Positions 1 to 12,804 of a DNA stretch of 62,381 nucleotides are shown piece by piece. How positions within the stretch are numbered: the stretch's first letter is position 1; each line of letters starts with the position of its first letter. Source of the DNA: Staphylococcus pasteuri (GTDB lineage: Bacteria > Bacillota > Bacilli > Staphylococcales > Staphylococcaceae); NCBI RefSeq assembly GCF_003970495.1, contig NZ_RXWW01000034.1:1-62381 (forward strand), read 5' to 3'. The notes under the pieces are model-generated. The model was not told where the DNA came from, did not search any database, and was given only the letters and a program-made list of their open reading frames with translations. The position numbers were made by a program, and so were the translations under genes.

Positions 1-307
1 CAATAATGTTTAAATTATCTGATATAAAGCCATGTTTTAAAGAAATGAAATTTCCAACTGCAAAATCTTGGCTAAAATCTTCATTATAATTTTCAATATA
101 AAAACTTTCTGTTTTTTTATATGCTTTAAGTCTTTCTTTTTCAACTAGTTTCATTTTTTCTTTAATGCAGTAATTAAATCTATTAAAATCAAAGAAATCT
201 CCTACATGTGTAATATTTCTTTCACTTTCGTTAAATTCAATAGGAGTAGTAATTTTAATAATTTTAATTTTAATATCTTTATCCACTTTCCCCTTAACCT
301 CTTTCAT
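1..307 (-). CDS. Hypothetical protein, 3' end beyond the window edge
   Basis: An open frame runs from an ATG at 307 to the window edge with no stop over 102 codons. The product is lysine-rich and acidic with no family that I recognise and no membrane segment or signal peptide. No clear Shine-Dalgarno precedes the ATG; a GTG seven codons in, behind an AAGGGGAA stretch, is an alternative start. It lies beyond a broken phage-type small terminase gene and next to tmRNA, so an accessory gene of a decayed integrated element is a fair inference. Function unknown. Confidence 0.5.
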   Translation of the reverse strand, partial: MKEVKGKVDKDIKIKIIKITTPIEFNESERNITHVGDFFDFNRFNYCIKEKMKLVEKERLKAYKKTESFYIENYNEDFSQDFAVGNFISLKHGFISDNLNII

Positions 308-435
308 GTGTAGTTTTATACATTATATATTTAAATCTACAAAATAAAAAGATTATATATGAAAAAAGCAACTACACAATATCATTATATTATATTTTAG
401 TACCTAGTACTGTTTATTTATCCTACTCCTCAAAC

Positions 436-920
436 CTACCTAATATCATCAATATAAAAATCTGCATTCGGATATTGTTTATTTAACTTTTCTTAATCTC
501 TCTCGTTCTTTTCATCTTCTTGACCTATACTATTAATAAACACTGGTAATGGCATATTCACATCTACCTTATCCGTAACATGCCGAGCAAATCACGAGCT
601 TTCAAACGATCACTTGTTTTAATAGGTACTTCAACTGTTTCCACATGTTCGTTGTATACGAGGTTCATCCTCCTGTATCTGGATTAACTTTTTTTAACTA
701 CAACTTCTTTTGTTTCCGTTTCATCGCCTACTGCTGATTGTGTTAATAGAAACAATGTTTCTTTGGCAGATAAAATGGTATCGTCCATATTCTCAACTTT
801 CTTACTTTGAATCTATTGGTCCGCTTTTTCTTTGCGTAGTAACTTAATACCTGTTACGTGAGCACTATTCGAGCTATGTACTGCCTCTATAACCCTTTGA
901 GTAACATCGAGTGTCTTTAT
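436..920 (-). pseudogene. Decayed phage/satellite terminase small subunit
   Basis: On the minus strand three frames together give a protein resembling the C-terminal half of staphylococcal terminase small subunits. One piece carries MDDTILSAKETLFLL and continues to a KEVVVKK stretch. A second carries VEVPIKTSDRLKARDLLGML. A third carries TDKVDVNMPLPVFI and a terminal YPNADFYIDDI. The pieces are separated by a one-base frame change near 690, a small loss near 580, and an in-frame stop near 495. Small terminases recognise phage DNA for packaging, and staphylococcal pathogenicity islands encode their own version. Its place beside ssrA, a known integration target, suggests a relic of such an island or phage. 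The family call is from memory of motifs. Confidence 0.5.
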
Positions 921-975
921 TTATATTTATCACTAATGTAATACATACATTTGTGTCCAACTTATATATTTGTTG

Positions 976-1077
976 TTAATAAGTTATTGCTTGGAAATTA
1001 CACCATTCAATGGCATTAGCATATTGCATATCCTGGAGTCTTCGGATCCCAACTCATTCAGCATACGATATTTTCAT
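976..1077 (-). pseudogene. Remnant reading frame with in-frame stop
   Basis: From an ATG at 1077 the frame reads seven codons to a TGA and then resumes as VGIRRLQDMQYANAIEWCNF before a TAA at 976. The TGA could be a mutated TGG. The composition looks protein-like, but I do not recognise the family. It sits in the same decayed block as the terminase relic. Confidence 0.3.
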
Positions 1078-1148
1078 CTCTATCTCAGTATTGTCGCTTT
1101 TATAAAAACAGAAATAATAAAATTAGTTGTTTGATTAATCAAATGATT

Positions 1149-1196
1149 TAGTGAAGTAATAAGTTACTATTTATTCTGGAACTTATTACTTCACTA
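1149..1196. repeat. Perfect 17-bp inverted repeat
   Basis: The arms at 1149-1165 and 1180-1196 are exact reverse complements (TAGTGAAGTAATAAGTT) around a 14-nt spacer. The element lies between the decayed element and the tmRNA terminator. It could be a terminator for leftover genes, a protein-binding site or an element end. On the plus strand a T-run follows only after about ten bases. Confidence 0.6.
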
Positions 1197-1220
1197 TCTT
1201 GTACACTTTTTTTCTTCTCA

Positions 1221-1259
1221 AAAAACAAAAAAGCCCACAACCACATGGGTTGCAGGCTT
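1221..1259 (-). terminator. Terminator of ssrA
   Basis: On the minus strand the stem of AGCCTGCAACCC pairs with GGTTGTGGGCT and is followed by a T-run (1221-1231). It lies immediately after the CCA end of tmRNA. Confidence 0.85.
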
Positions 1260-1264
1260 GATAA

Positions 1265-1623
1265 TGGAGACGGCGGGATTTGAACCCGCGTCCAGAGGTC
1301 CTGATACAAATTTTTCTACGTGTGTAGTTTATCATTGAGTTTCGCATAATGAGAGGTGATAAACAACCAACATTATGCTAGTTTGATTAAGTTTCATCTA
1401 AACAGACTTCAAACGGCAGTGTTTAGCATATCCTATTAAGGTTGAATCGCGTTAACAGCACATAGGAAATACTGTTAGGCGATGCAGAGTGCTATTACGC
1501 AGCTACTGCGAAATTATTGTTTGATTTGCCAGTTATTATAAACTGAGTGTGTTAGTGACGGAGACAACCCTCCGACACGCTTAATAAGCTCTGGGGACCC
1601 CTGTCGAATCCATAAACGTCCCC
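1265..1623 (-). ncRNA. ssrA: Transfer-messenger RNA (tmRNA)
   Basis: tmRNA rescues stalled ribosomes by acting first as an alanyl-tRNA and then as a short message that tags the unfinished protein for degradation. The minus strand begins with the conserved GGGGACGUUUAUGGAUUCGA start at 1623 and ends with an encoded CCA at 1265-1267 after the T-arm GGGTTCAAATCCCGCC. The tag frame reads GKSNNNFAVAA and stops at TAA (1495-1530), the usual staphylococcal tag. The length is 359 nt, normal for the genus. Its partner gene smpB lies upstream on the same strand. Its 3' end is a common integration site, which fits the relic DNA next to it. Confidence 0.97.
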
Positions 1624-1801
1624 GTAATAAAAAGTGTACTTTGTAGAATTTAAACTCATCCTTCAGTCCATAACATCTCGACCTCAAACAACATCAAGTC
1701 ATTCAAGTCGCGAACCAAATTTATGAACTAAAATCAATGCGCTTTTCTAACAAAGCACTTATTAATATATCAAATGTAGCCCGTGTAAGCAATAGTATTG
1801 C

Positions 1802-2266
1802 TTAATAACGGGCTTTTACAGCACGATCCATATCACGTTTAACTGCTTTTTCTTTTAAAGCTTGTCGTTTGTCATATTTTTTCTTACCGCGAGCAATGCC
1901 TAGTAATACTTTACATTGACCATGCTTCAAATATAATTTTAACGGAATGATAGAATAACCAATTTCACGTGTACGGTCACCTAATTTTAAAATTTCACGC
2001 TTATGCAATAGCAACTTACGAGAACGTAATGGATCATGATTGAAACGGTTACCTTCTTCATAAGGTGCAATATGCATATTATTTAAATAGATTTCGCCAC
2101 GTTTAACTTGAGCATAACTATCTTTTAAATTAGCACTACCTCTACGTATAGATTTAATTTCTGTACCTTGTAACACTATACCCGCTTCAATCGTATCTTC
2201 AATATTATAATCATGTCTTGCTTTGCGATTTTCAGCTAGTGTGCCCGGTGATTTTTTCTTAGCCAT
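1802..2266 (-). CDS. smpB: SsrA-binding protein SmpB
   Basis: SmpB binds the tRNA-like part of tmRNA and places it in the empty A site of stalled ribosomes, with its C-terminal tail occupying the mRNA channel. The 154-residue product has the full family pattern: the N-terminal [14 protein letters not shown], the core [19 protein letters not shown], and the basic C-terminal tail with [12 protein letters not shown]. Length is typical. It lies directly between rnr and ssrA on the same strand, with the start just 21 bases after the rnr stop. This pairing of RNase R, SmpB and tmRNA genes makes functional sense because RNase R degrades the non-stop message during rescue. Confidence 0.97.
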   Translation of the reverse strand: MAKKKSPGTLAENRKARHDYNIEDTIEAGIVLQGTEIKSIRRGSANLKDSYAQVKRGEIYLNNMHIAPYEEGNRFNHDPLRSRKLLLHKREILKLGDRTREIGYSIIPLKLYLKHGQCKVLLGIARGKKKYDKRQALKEKAVKRDMDRAVKARY

Positions 2267-2287
2267 TCTGTCTCACCTCTTTGCTGC

Positions 2288-4663
2288 TTATTTTTTCTTT
2301 TTACGTGATTTTTTCTTTACACTTTTGTCTTTGTAAAATGGTTTATGCTTTGTATTTCCTTTTTTATCTTGTTGACGCGCATTTTTACCTTTACGTTGTT
2401 TACGTTTATTCTTACCGTTACCTTTATCATCAGATTTTGATTTATCTAATGATTTACCACGTGTCTTCGCTTGGATTGTTTTACCACGTGCTGGTCTTTG
2501 ACTTCTATCATTTTTAGGTAATGGCATACCAACGATTTGGAAATCAATCATGCGTTCATCTACATCAACATGAGTGACTTTTACTTTAACAGCATCACCA
2601 ATACGGAATACTTTAGCTTGACGTTCACCAATTAAAGCCATTTGTCGTTCATCAAAACGATAATAATCATCTGTCATATTAGACATATGAACCATACCTT
2701 CAATCGTGTTTGGTAATTCTACAAACATGCCGAAGTTAGCTACTGAACTAATGATACCCTCAAATTCTTCACCAATATGTTGTACCATGTATTCAGATTT
2801 TTTCAGATCATCTGTATCACGTTCTGCTTCGATAGCACGACGTTCACGTTGAGACGTATGCTCTGCAAGTTCTGGAAGTTTATCTTCCCATTTGCGTTGT
2901 TCTTTCTTATCCATTGAATGTTCAATTAGATACTTACGAATTAAACGGTGAACAGTTAAATCCGGATAACGACGAATTGGTGATGTGAAATGAGTATAGT
3001 ACTCTGCTGATAAACCAAAGTGACCTAAGTTCACATCATCATAATGTGCTTGTTGCATAGAACGAAGCATCATTGTAGAGATAACCATTTGTTCTGGACG
3101 ACCTTCAACTTCTTCTTGAATACTTTGAAGCGTTGTTGGATGGATGTCTTCTCCAGTACCTTTAATCATAATGCCAAAGTTCGTAATAAAGTCAAAGAAC
3201 TGTCTTAATCGGTCTGATTTAGGTTGTTCATGGACACGATATATAAATGGTACTTCCAACTTGTTAAAGTGCTCAGCAACTGTTTCATTAGCTGCTAACA
3301 TGAATGATTCTATTAGTCGTTCACCTTCACCACGTTCACGAATTTGAACGTCAGTTGGAATACCTTCATTATTAACTAAAACTTTGGCTTCGCTAATATC
3401 AAAGTCTATTTCTCCACGACGTCTACGCATATTTACTAAACGGTTAGATAAATCTTGAGCTAAATCTAACATTTCAGTAATTTCACTGTACTGACGACGT
3501 ACATCTGGATTTTGATCAGTGATGATTTGATTGACCGCATCATAAGTCATTCTGTAATTAGAATGGATAACACTGTCGAAAATTTCATGATTGACTACTT
3601 CACCACGAGCGTTGATTTCCATACGACAACTTAACGTTAAACGGTCAACCTCTGGATTTAAAGAACAAATACCGTTACTTAATCTATGCGGTATCATTGG
3701 AATAACTCTGTCTACTAAGTACACACTTGTTGCTCTGTCATATGCTTCTTTATCTAATGCAGAATCTTCCGTCACATAATAGCTGACATCTGCAATACTT
3801 ACAGTAAGCTCAGTATTACCGTTTTTTAACTTTTTAACACTGATAGCATCGTCTAAATCTTTAGCATCTGCGCCATCAATTGTAATAGTTAATTCATCTC
3901 TTAAATCATGACGACCTTCTATTTCTGAAGGTTTAATTTCTTCTGGAACATTTTCAGCTTCTTTAAGTACATTGTCAGGAAATTCTATTTCTATACCATG
4001 TTGATAAATGATTGATAAAATATCTACACCTGGATCATTTTTATGACCTAAGATAGCTGAAATATGTCCTTCTGGATTATCTGAACCATCTGCATATTTT
4101 GTAATTTGGACTAATACTTTATGCCCATCAACTGCACCTAAACTTTGACCATTAGGAATAAAAATATCTTGCATGATACGTTTATCATCTGGAATCACAA
4201 AACCAAAATGTTTCGCTTCACTATAAGTTCCTACGACTTGAGTGACAGAATGTTTTTCAATAGATTTTACTTCACCTTCTGTTTTACCTTTAAAGTCGCC
4301 TCTACCTTTATGAACTTCTACGATAACTGTATCGCCATCTAATGCTCTATTAATTTTTGTTGGTGGAATAAAGATGTCATCTACACCTTCTTCTTCCGGT
4401 CTAAGAAAAGCAAATCCTTTTTTATTCTGGCTTAATGTTCCTCTTACCAATTTTGAATTTGTTTTATTAGATTGCTTTCTTTGATATCTATCTGTCTTAG
4501 TACGTTCTATTAAACCAGTTTGCTCTAGTTCAACAAGCACCTTTATTAAATCTCTGAATGAGTCGGCACTATTTAAACCTAATGCATCTTGAAAATCTGA
4601 TACTGACATGGGTTCATAATCAGGTTGTTTAATCATTTCTTCGATGGATTGTTTTAAATTCAT
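2288..4663 (-). CDS. rnr: Ribonuclease R
   Basis: This is a 3'-5' processive exoribonuclease of the RNB family that degrades structured RNA and non-stop mRNA. The 791 residues run in the expected order: N-terminal helix-turn-helix region, cold-shock domains (around GFAFLRPEE and DDIFIP), the RNB catalytic domain with the acidic motif IDGADAKDLDDAI, and a C-terminal S1 domain (GEEFEGIISSVANFGMFVEL). The protein ends in a long lysine/arginine-rich tail that is disordered by composition, as in other Firmicute RNase R proteins. The next genes are smpB and ssrA, matching its role in trans-translation. Confidence 0.96.
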   Translation of the reverse strand: MNLKQSIEEMIKQPDYEPMSVSDFQDALGLNSADSFRDLIKVLVELEQTGLIERTKTDRYQRKQSNKTNSKLVRGTLSQNKKGFAFLRPEEEGVDDIFIPPTKINRALDGDTVIVEVHKGRGDFKGKTEGEVKSIEKHSVTQVVGTYSEAKHFGFVIPDDKRIMQDIFIPNGQSLGAVDGHKVLVQITKYADGSDNPEGHISAILGHKNDPGVDILSIIYQHGIEIEFPDNVLKEAENVPEEIKPSEIEGRHDLRDELTITIDGADAKDLDDAISVKKLKNGNTELTVSIADVSYYVTEDSALDKEAYDRATSVYLVDRVIPMIPHRLSNGICSLNPEVDRLTLSCRMEINARGEVVNHEIFDSVIHSNYRMTYDAVNQIITDQNPDVRRQYSEITEMLDLAQDLSNRLVNMRRRRGEIDFDISEAKVLVNNEGIPTDVQIRERGEGERLIESFMLAANETVAEHFNKLEVPFIYRVHEQPKSDRLRQFFDFITNFGIMIKGTGEDIHPTTLQSIQEEVEGRPEQMVISTMMLRSMQQAHYDDVNLGHFGLSAEYYTHFTSPIRRYPDLTVHRLIRKYLIEHSMDKKEQRKWEDKLPELAEHTSQRERRAIEAERDTDDLKKSEYMVQHIGEEFEGIISSVANFGMFVELPNTIEGMVHMSNMTDDYYRFDERQMALIGERQAKVFRIGDAVKVKVTHVDVDERMIDFQIVGMPLPKNDRSQRPARGKTIQAKTRGKSLDKSKSDDKGNGKNKRKQRKGKNARQQDKKGNTKHKPFYKDKSVKKKSRKKKK

Positions 4664-4697
4664 TATGCCCCTCCTTTCTATCTATCTTGTTTATTTT

Positions 4698-5447
4698 TTA
4701 TTCTGACCAATCTAATGATTCTAAAAAATCGTATATATCTTCAAAGACTTGTTCTTTTTCTTTATCAATCGTAATCACATGTCCTGAATTCGCATACCAT
4801 TTGATATCTTTATCATCAGATTCTACAGTTTCATATATATAATTTGCTGACTGAGGATCAATCATTTTATCTTGTTCTGCTTGGACAACAAATATTGGGT
4901 CCATCACTTCATCAACTTGATTTTTGACACCTTTCATCGTAGCACTTAATTCTTCAAGTGTTTCTGTAGGATGAAAATGTTCCATTTCATAATCAATCGT
5001 TGCTTGGTCTTTACCCTCATATTTCTTGAAATTTCTAGCGTATTCTAAAAATCCTTCATAAATCGTGCTTGATGATTTATCATCCATTGGCGCACACATT
5101 GTTATAATACCCTTAACATCTCTGTTTAAGCTTAATTTTAATGCAAAAACACCACCTAATGATAAACCAGCAACTGCTATTTCGTCATATCCTTGGTCTA
5201 CTAAATATTCATATCCATCTAAAACATCTTTAAACCATACATAAGGACTCGATTTCAAAATTTCTTCTGGTGGCGCAGCATGTCCTTCATATTGTGGCGC
5301 ATAAGACGTATAGCCTTTTTTCTGTAAGAAACGACCTAATTGTCTTACATCTGAAGAATTACCAGTAAAACCATGTAATAACAATACTGCACGTTTACCT
5401 TCTTCAAAAAAGAAAGGCTTAGGTAGTTTGATTTGCATTATGTTCAT
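4698..5447 (-). CDS. Alpha/beta-hydrolase carboxylesterase (Est30-like)
   Basis: A cytoplasmic serine hydrolase of 249 residues, likely acting on short acyl esters. The oxyanion motif LLHGFTGN is near residue 25, the nucleophile elbow AGLSLGG near residue 95, the acid in [10 protein letters not shown] near residue 195, and the histidine in [10 protein letters not shown] near residue 225, which completes the Ser-Asp-His triad. This fits the Bacillus Est30 and monoglyceride lipase family. No signal peptide is visible. It lies between secG and rnr on the same strand, the usual staphylococcal order. The physiological substrate cannot be read from sequence. Confidence 0.88.
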   Translation of the reverse strand: MNIMQIKLPKPFFFEEGKRAVLLLHGFTGNSSDVRQLGRFLQKKGYTSYAPQYEGHAAPPEEILKSSPYVWFKDVLDGYEYLVDQGYDEIAVAGLSLGGVFALKLSLNRDVKGIITMCAPMDDKSSSTIYEGFLEYARNFKKYEGKDQATIDYEMEHFHPTETLEELSATMKGVKNQVDEVMDPIFVVQAEQDKMIDPQSANYIYETVESDDKDIKWYANSGHVITIDKEKEQVFEDIYDFLESLDWSE

Positions 5448-5581
5448 CCCTCTTCCAAAAATTTATAAGATTTATTTAAATATGAGTTTTAAATTACATT
5501 AAGTATTATTTTGAACTCTAAGTGTATTATTTGAACTTCATTGCTTTTTATATCATTTATTTTGCAAGTTTAATTATAAAT

Positions 5582-5610
5582 AAAAAAGCCCGACATGAAC
5601 ATCGTCGGAC
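5582..5610 (-). terminator. Terminator of secG
   Basis: The minus-strand hairpin CCGACGATG/CATGTCGG is followed by a T-run. It begins immediately after the secG stop codon, so secG probably forms its own transcript end before the esterase gene. Confidence 0.75.
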
Positions 5611-5611
5611 C

Positions 5612-5845
5612 TTATATACCAAGATAACTTATGCCAATCATAAGTAAAAAGAATATTACAGATAAAATTATTGTTAATCTATGCAAGAATAAATCGACGC
5701 CACGTTGTTTTTGTTTACCAAATAACTGTTCTGCGCCGCCACTGATAGCACCTGAAAGTCCATTACTTTTTCCTTCTTGGAGTAATACAACAGTCACTAA
5801 TGCAATACAATCTATTATTAATAACACGATGAAAAATGTATGCAT
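5612..5845 (-). CDS. secG: Preprotein translocase subunit SecG
   Basis: SecG is the small membrane subunit of the SecYEG channel and helps SecA-driven export. The 77 residues have two hydrophobic segments (about 2-21 and 54-76). They flank the conserved cytoplasmic loop [28 protein letters not shown], which is diagnostic for the family. Length is normal. It stands alone between two terminator-type hairpins. Confidence 0.95.
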   Translation of the reverse strand: MHTFFIVLLIIDCIALVTVVLLQEGKSNGLSGAISGGAEQLFGKQKQRGVDLFLHRLTIILSVIFFLLMIGISYLGI

Positions 5846-5913
5846 AAAAATTGTCCTCCATTCATTATATACGAAACGAATTATAACACATCTTCGTATT
5901 AATTATCAATCTT

Positions 5914-6372
5914 CTATCGATTGAATGTACTTTTGCGTTTAATTGAAACGATTAACATATAAGCAGCTAAAATAAGTGATCCAATTACTACAATTAAAAT
6001 TGGAAATGCAGCAATGACATTTTTAGCTTCTAATATACCTTGTACGACCATATATAGGTTAACAAGAGTAAAAAATGCATTAGAAATATAAACAGCAAAC
6101 ATAAACCACCATAAGTAAGGATGGCGATTCCAATAAGCAATAACGCCTGCTAAGTATGCTAATAAATACATAATACCATCAAATCTAAAACTATTTAATA
6201 CTTGATTCACAGAGTGTGTTGATGTCTTCTGACCTGCTAATGATAATAGTGATTTCACAGTCGTTGTATCTAACACGAAAAAGTTATGAATGATTAACAG
6301 GATAAAAAATATAAGTGAACTGATAGCAATTACATTACCTGTAACAACTTCTCGTCTCGTAGTTTCAGCCAT
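5914..6372 (-). CDS. Four-helix membrane protein, conserved in staphylococci
   Basis: The 152-residue product has four hydrophobic segments (about 15-35, 68-85, 88-108 and 120-143). They are separated by short charged loops, and it ends in a basic tail (SIKRKSTFNR). I recognise it only by position: a membrane protein of unknown function is normally found between secG and eno in staphylococci. A Shine-Dalgarno AAAAGGAG lies just upstream of the ATG. The eno terminator precedes it, so it has its own promoter or depends on read-through. Confidence 0.8.
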   Translation of the reverse strand: MAETTRREVVTGNVIAISSLIFFILLIIHNFFVLDTTTVKSLLSLAGQKTSTHSVNQVLNSFRFDGIMYLLAYLAGVIAYWNRHPYLWWFMFAVYISNAFFTLVNLYMVVQGILEAKNVIAAFPILIVVIGSLILAAYMLIVSIKRKSTFNR

Positions 6373-6484
6373 TTTAGTTCTCCTTTTGAAATTGAATACT
6401 TCTATTATTATACCAGTTTCAATGTATAAGTTAAATCATGCTAATTTAAATGACATTCTAATATTAAATGTATTTTTAAATATA

Positions 6485-6520
6485 AAAAACCCGTTACAGC
6501 CTCAACTCTGTAACGGGTTA
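6485..6520 (-). terminator. Terminator of eno
   Basis: A perfect 12-bp stem (AACCCGTTACAG / CTGTAACGGGTT, arms 6488-6499 and 6508-6519) is followed on the minus strand by a T-run. It is strong and placed about 70 bases after the eno stop. Confidence 0.9.
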
Positions 6521-6589
6521 TCATCTAGGATGCGATTCCTAGATATTTAGCGTGAACTTTATTGCGTGAACTCAACATTTAAGTCAAAC

Positions 6590-7921
<1,332 letters not shown>

Positions 7922-7988
7922 TTAAAGCTATTATAGCTTTATTTATTTGATTAATAAAATAATAATACATGTCGTTAATGAAAAGTTA

Positions 7989-8018
7989 ACAAATAAGGAG
8001 TGTTTTCCCCTTATTTGT
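7989..8018 (-). terminator. Inverted repeat after gpmI, probable weak terminator
   Basis: Ten-base arms ACAAATAAGG and CCTTATTTGT enclose a ten-base loop. The minus strand continues TAACTTTTC, a poor T-tract, so it is more likely a partial terminator or mRNA 3' stabiliser than a full stop. Confidence 0.55.
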
Positions 8019-8034
8019 AACAACTTTCCTAACA

Positions 8035-9552
8035 TTAATGATTAATTAAAGATTCTCCAGTCATATCTTCTGGTTGTTGAACATTTAATAAATCTAATAA
8101 TGTTGGAGCTAAATCTCCTAAACGTCCTGTTTCTCTTAATGTTACGCCTTCTTTAGTAACAATAACTGGAACTGGGTTAGTTGTATGAGTTGTCATAGGT
8201 TGATCATCATCTGTTAGGACTTGGTCAGAGTTGCCATGGTCTGCAGTGATAATCGCATGACCACCCATATCGATAATTTTATCTACAACTTCACCTAAAC
8301 ATTCGTCAACTGCTTCAATCGCTTTGATTGTTGGTTCTAACATACCACTGTGACCAACCATATCAGGATTAGCAAAGTTTAATAAGATTAAATCTAAATC
8401 ACCTTTGTCTAATTCTTCTAATAAAGCATCTTTGACTTCATATGCACTCATTTCTGGTTTCAAGTCATAAGTTGCAACTTTAGGTGAATCAATTAGTCGT
8501 CTACGTTCACCTTCGAATTCAGCATTACGACCCCCACTCATGAAATAAGTAACATGTGGGAATTTTTCAGTTTCAGCTATACGTAATTGTTTAAGATTAT
8601 TGTCTTGAGCTACTTCACCGATAGTGTTTTTAAGGTCTACTTTTTCAAATACAACTTCTGCATCAACATCATCATTGTATTTTGTGAATGTAGCATAGAA
8701 TAAATCATTTACACGTTCTACTTCGAAACCTTCGAATGCTTTATTAGTGAATATTTCAGATAGTTGAGCTGCTCTATCAGGACGGAAGTTATAGAAAATA
8801 ACTGCATCTCCGTCATTAACACCTTCATTTTGTCCTTCAACAATAAATGGCTCAACAAATTCGTCAGTTAAGTCTTTAGCATAGTTAGCTTCTACACCTT
8901 CTTTAGCTGTAGAGAACGTTGGACCTTCAAAATTACGAATGGCATTATAAGCTTTTTGCTCACGATCCCAACGTTTGTCACGGTCCATTGCATAATAACG
9001 ACCTGAAACAGAAGCGAATTGACCAACACCTAGTTCTTTAAATTTAGCTTCAGTGTCTTCGATATATTTAATTGCAGATTTTTGATCAACGTCACGTCCA
9101 TCTAAAAATGCATGTACATATACTTTTTCAAGACCTTGTTTTTTAGCTAATTCTAAAATAGCGAACAAGTGTTGATAATGACTGTGAACACCACCATCAG
9201 AAAGTAAACCAAAAACATGTAATGCTGAGTTATTATCTTTAACATGTTTAACTGCATTGTTTAACACATCATTTTCAAAGAAATCTCCATCTTCGATTGA
9301 TTTGTTAATACGAGTTAAACTTTGATAAACAACACGTCCAGCACCGATGTTCATATGACCTACTTCTGAGTTACCCATTTGGCCTTCAGGAAGACCTACA
9401 TCTAAACCACTAGCTTCGATTTGTGTAGTTGGATATTTACTATAATAACGATCGAAATTAGGTTTATTAGCTAATTTCACAGCGTTACCGTGTTCACTTT
9501 CACGATTTGCAAAACCATCTAAAATGATTAGGGCAGTTGGTTGTTTTGCCAT
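8035..9552 (-). CDS. gpmI: 2,3-bisphosphoglycerate-independent phosphoglycerate mutase
   Basis: This manganese-dependent enzyme interconverts 3- and 2-phosphoglycerate in glycolysis. The 505 residues show LIILDGFA at the N-terminus (metal-binding Asp), the phosphoserine region [28 protein letters not shown], the metal site [12 protein letters not shown], and [10 protein letters not shown] near the C-terminus. All metal ligands expected for the alkaline phosphatase superfamily are present. The start lies 2 bases after the tpiA stop, so the two are surely co-transcribed and translationally coupled. Confidence 0.97.
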   Translation of the reverse strand: MAKQPTALIILDGFANRESEHGNAVKLANKPNFDRYYSKYPTTQIEASGLDVGLPEGQMGNSEVGHMNIGAGRVVYQSLTRINKSIEDGDFFENDVLNNAVKHVKDNNSALHVFGLLSDGGVHSHYQHLFAILELAKKQGLEKVYVHAFLDGRDVDQKSAIKYIEDTEAKFKELGVGQFASVSGRYYAMDRDKRWDREQKAYNAIRNFEGPTFSTAKEGVEANYAKDLTDEFVEPFIVEGQNEGVNDGDAVIFYNFRPDRAAQLSEIFTNKAFEGFEVERVNDLFYATFTKYNDDVDAEVVFEKVDLKNTIGEVAQDNNLKQLRIAETEKFPHVTYFMSGGRNAEFEGERRRLIDSPKVATYDLKPEMSAYEVKDALLEELDKGDLDLILLNFANPDMVGHSGMLEPTIKAIEAVDECLGEVVDKIIDMGGHAIITADHGNSDQVLTDDDQPMTTHTTNPVPVIVTKEGVTLRETGRLGDLAPTLLDLLNVQQPEDMTGESLINH

Positions 9553-9554
9553 AA

Positions 9555-10316
<762 letters not shown>

Positions 10317-10420
10317 TCATTACACTCCTTAATAATTTAATGTTTATTAAAATTCTTAAAATGTCTTTCGTGTTTTATTTTCCCAAATATATTCGAGAAA
10401 AACACAGAGTTACATTTATA

Positions 10421-11611
10421 TTATTTATCATTGATTGCTTTAATACCTGGTAATTCTTTACCTTCTAGGTATTCTAATGATGCACCGCCACCTGTAGAGA
10501 TGTGAGAGAAGTCATCTTCGAATCCAAGTGAGATTGCTGCAGCTGCAGAATCACCACCACCGATAATTGTTACAGCATCTTGTAAGTTAGCGATTGATTT
10601 ACATACACCAATAGTACCTTTAGCAAAATTACTAAATTCGAATACACCCATAGGTCCATTCCATACTACTGTATGCGCACCTTGTAATTCTTTGTTGAAT
10701 AATTCAACTGTTTTAGGACCAATATCCATTGATTCTTGATCTTTTGGAATTTCATCAATTGATACTTCAGTAATTTCTGCATCATTTGAAAATTCTTTAG
10801 CTACTTTAGCATCAATAGGTAATACGATTTGGTCTCCATTGCTTTCTAATAATTCTTTAGCAAAGTCAATTTTATCTTCTTCTAATAGAGATAAACCAAT
10901 TTCTTTACCTTGTGCTTTAAGGAAAGTATAAGCCATTCCACCACCGATAAGAATTTTATCAGCAATGTTTAATAAGTTTTTGATTACACCAATTTTATCA
11001 GATACTTTAGCACCACCAAGGATTGCTACTACTGGTTTATGTGGATCATTAACTACGCCACCGATGAATTTAATTTCTTTTTCCATTAAGAAACCTGCTG
11101 CAGTTTCTAAATGAGTAGAAATACCTACGTTAGAAGCATGTTCACGGTGAGCAGTACCGAAAGCATCATTGACAAATACGTCACCTAATGAAGCCCAATA
11201 TTTACCTAATTCTGGGTCATTTTTAGATTCTTTTTTACCATCTAAATCTTCAAAACGAGTGTTTTGTACTAATAAAACATCGCCAGCTTTTAAATCTTTA
11301 ATTGAAGATTCTAATTTTTCTCCGCGAGTTTCAGGTACGAATACTACGTCTTTGTTTAATTTTTTAGATAAATCATCAGCAACAGGTTTTAAAGTTAATG
11401 ATTCTTTGTCGCTTTCTTCTTTCACTTTACCTAAGTGTGAGAATAATACTACTTTACCACCTTGTTCGATGATGTATTTGATTGTTGGTAATGCTTGAAC
11501 AATACGGTTGTCGTTTGTAATTTCACCATCTTTTAAAGGTACGTTAAAGTCAGCACGAACTAATACCGTTTTGTCTTTAAGTTCTAAATCAGAAACTATT
11601 TTTTTAGCCAT
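10421..11611 (-). CDS. pgk: Phosphoglycerate kinase
   Basis: This enzyme transfers phosphate from 1,3-bisphosphoglycerate to ADP. The signature [16 protein letters not shown] is at the N-terminus, the hinge and nucleotide site at [20 protein letters not shown] and WNGPMGVFE, and the ATP loop GGGDSAAA is near the C-terminus. I chose the ATG at 11611 over one two codons earlier because the GGAGG lies eight bases before it; this gives 396 residues. A terminator separates it from gapA, so pgk may receive only part of the gapA transcription. Confidence 0.97.
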   Translation of the reverse strand: MAKKIVSDLELKDKTVLVRADFNVPLKDGEITNDNRIVQALPTIKYIIEQGGKVVLFSHLGKVKEESDKESLTLKPVADDLSKKLNKDVVFVPETRGEKLESSIKDLKAGDVLLVQNTRFEDLDGKKESKNDPELGKYWASLGDVFVNDAFGTAHREHASNVGISTHLETAAGFLMEKEIKFIGGVVNDPHKPVVAILGGAKVSDKIGVIKNLLNIADKILIGGGMAYTFLKAQGKEIGLSLLEEDKIDFAKELLESNGDQIVLPIDAKVAKEFSNDAEITEVSIDEIPKDQESMDIGPKTVELFNKELQGAHTVVWNGPMGVFEFSNFAKGTIGVCKSIANLQDAVTIIGGGDSAAAAISLGFEDDFSHISTGGGASLEYLEGKELPGIKAINDK

Positions 11612-11644
11612 TTTCATTTCCTCCTTTAATTAGGAAAACATATA

Positions 11645-11683
11645 TTAAAAAATAAGCGGAGAAGCGTTTGTGCTCCCCGCTTA
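11645..11683 (-). terminator. Terminator between gapA and pgk
   Basis: The minus strand has AAGCGGGGAGC and GCTTCTCCGCTT as a stem, followed by ATTTTTTAA. It fits the known need for much more gapA mRNA than the rest of the glycolytic operon. Confidence 0.8.
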
Positions 11684-11745
11684 CTCATAAGCTTTATTAT
11701 AAATTTTAACAGTTAAGAGCACTAGTTAAATTAACTATGCTTTAA

Positions 11746-12798
<1,053 letters not shown>

Positions 12799-12804
12799 TT
12801 ATTC

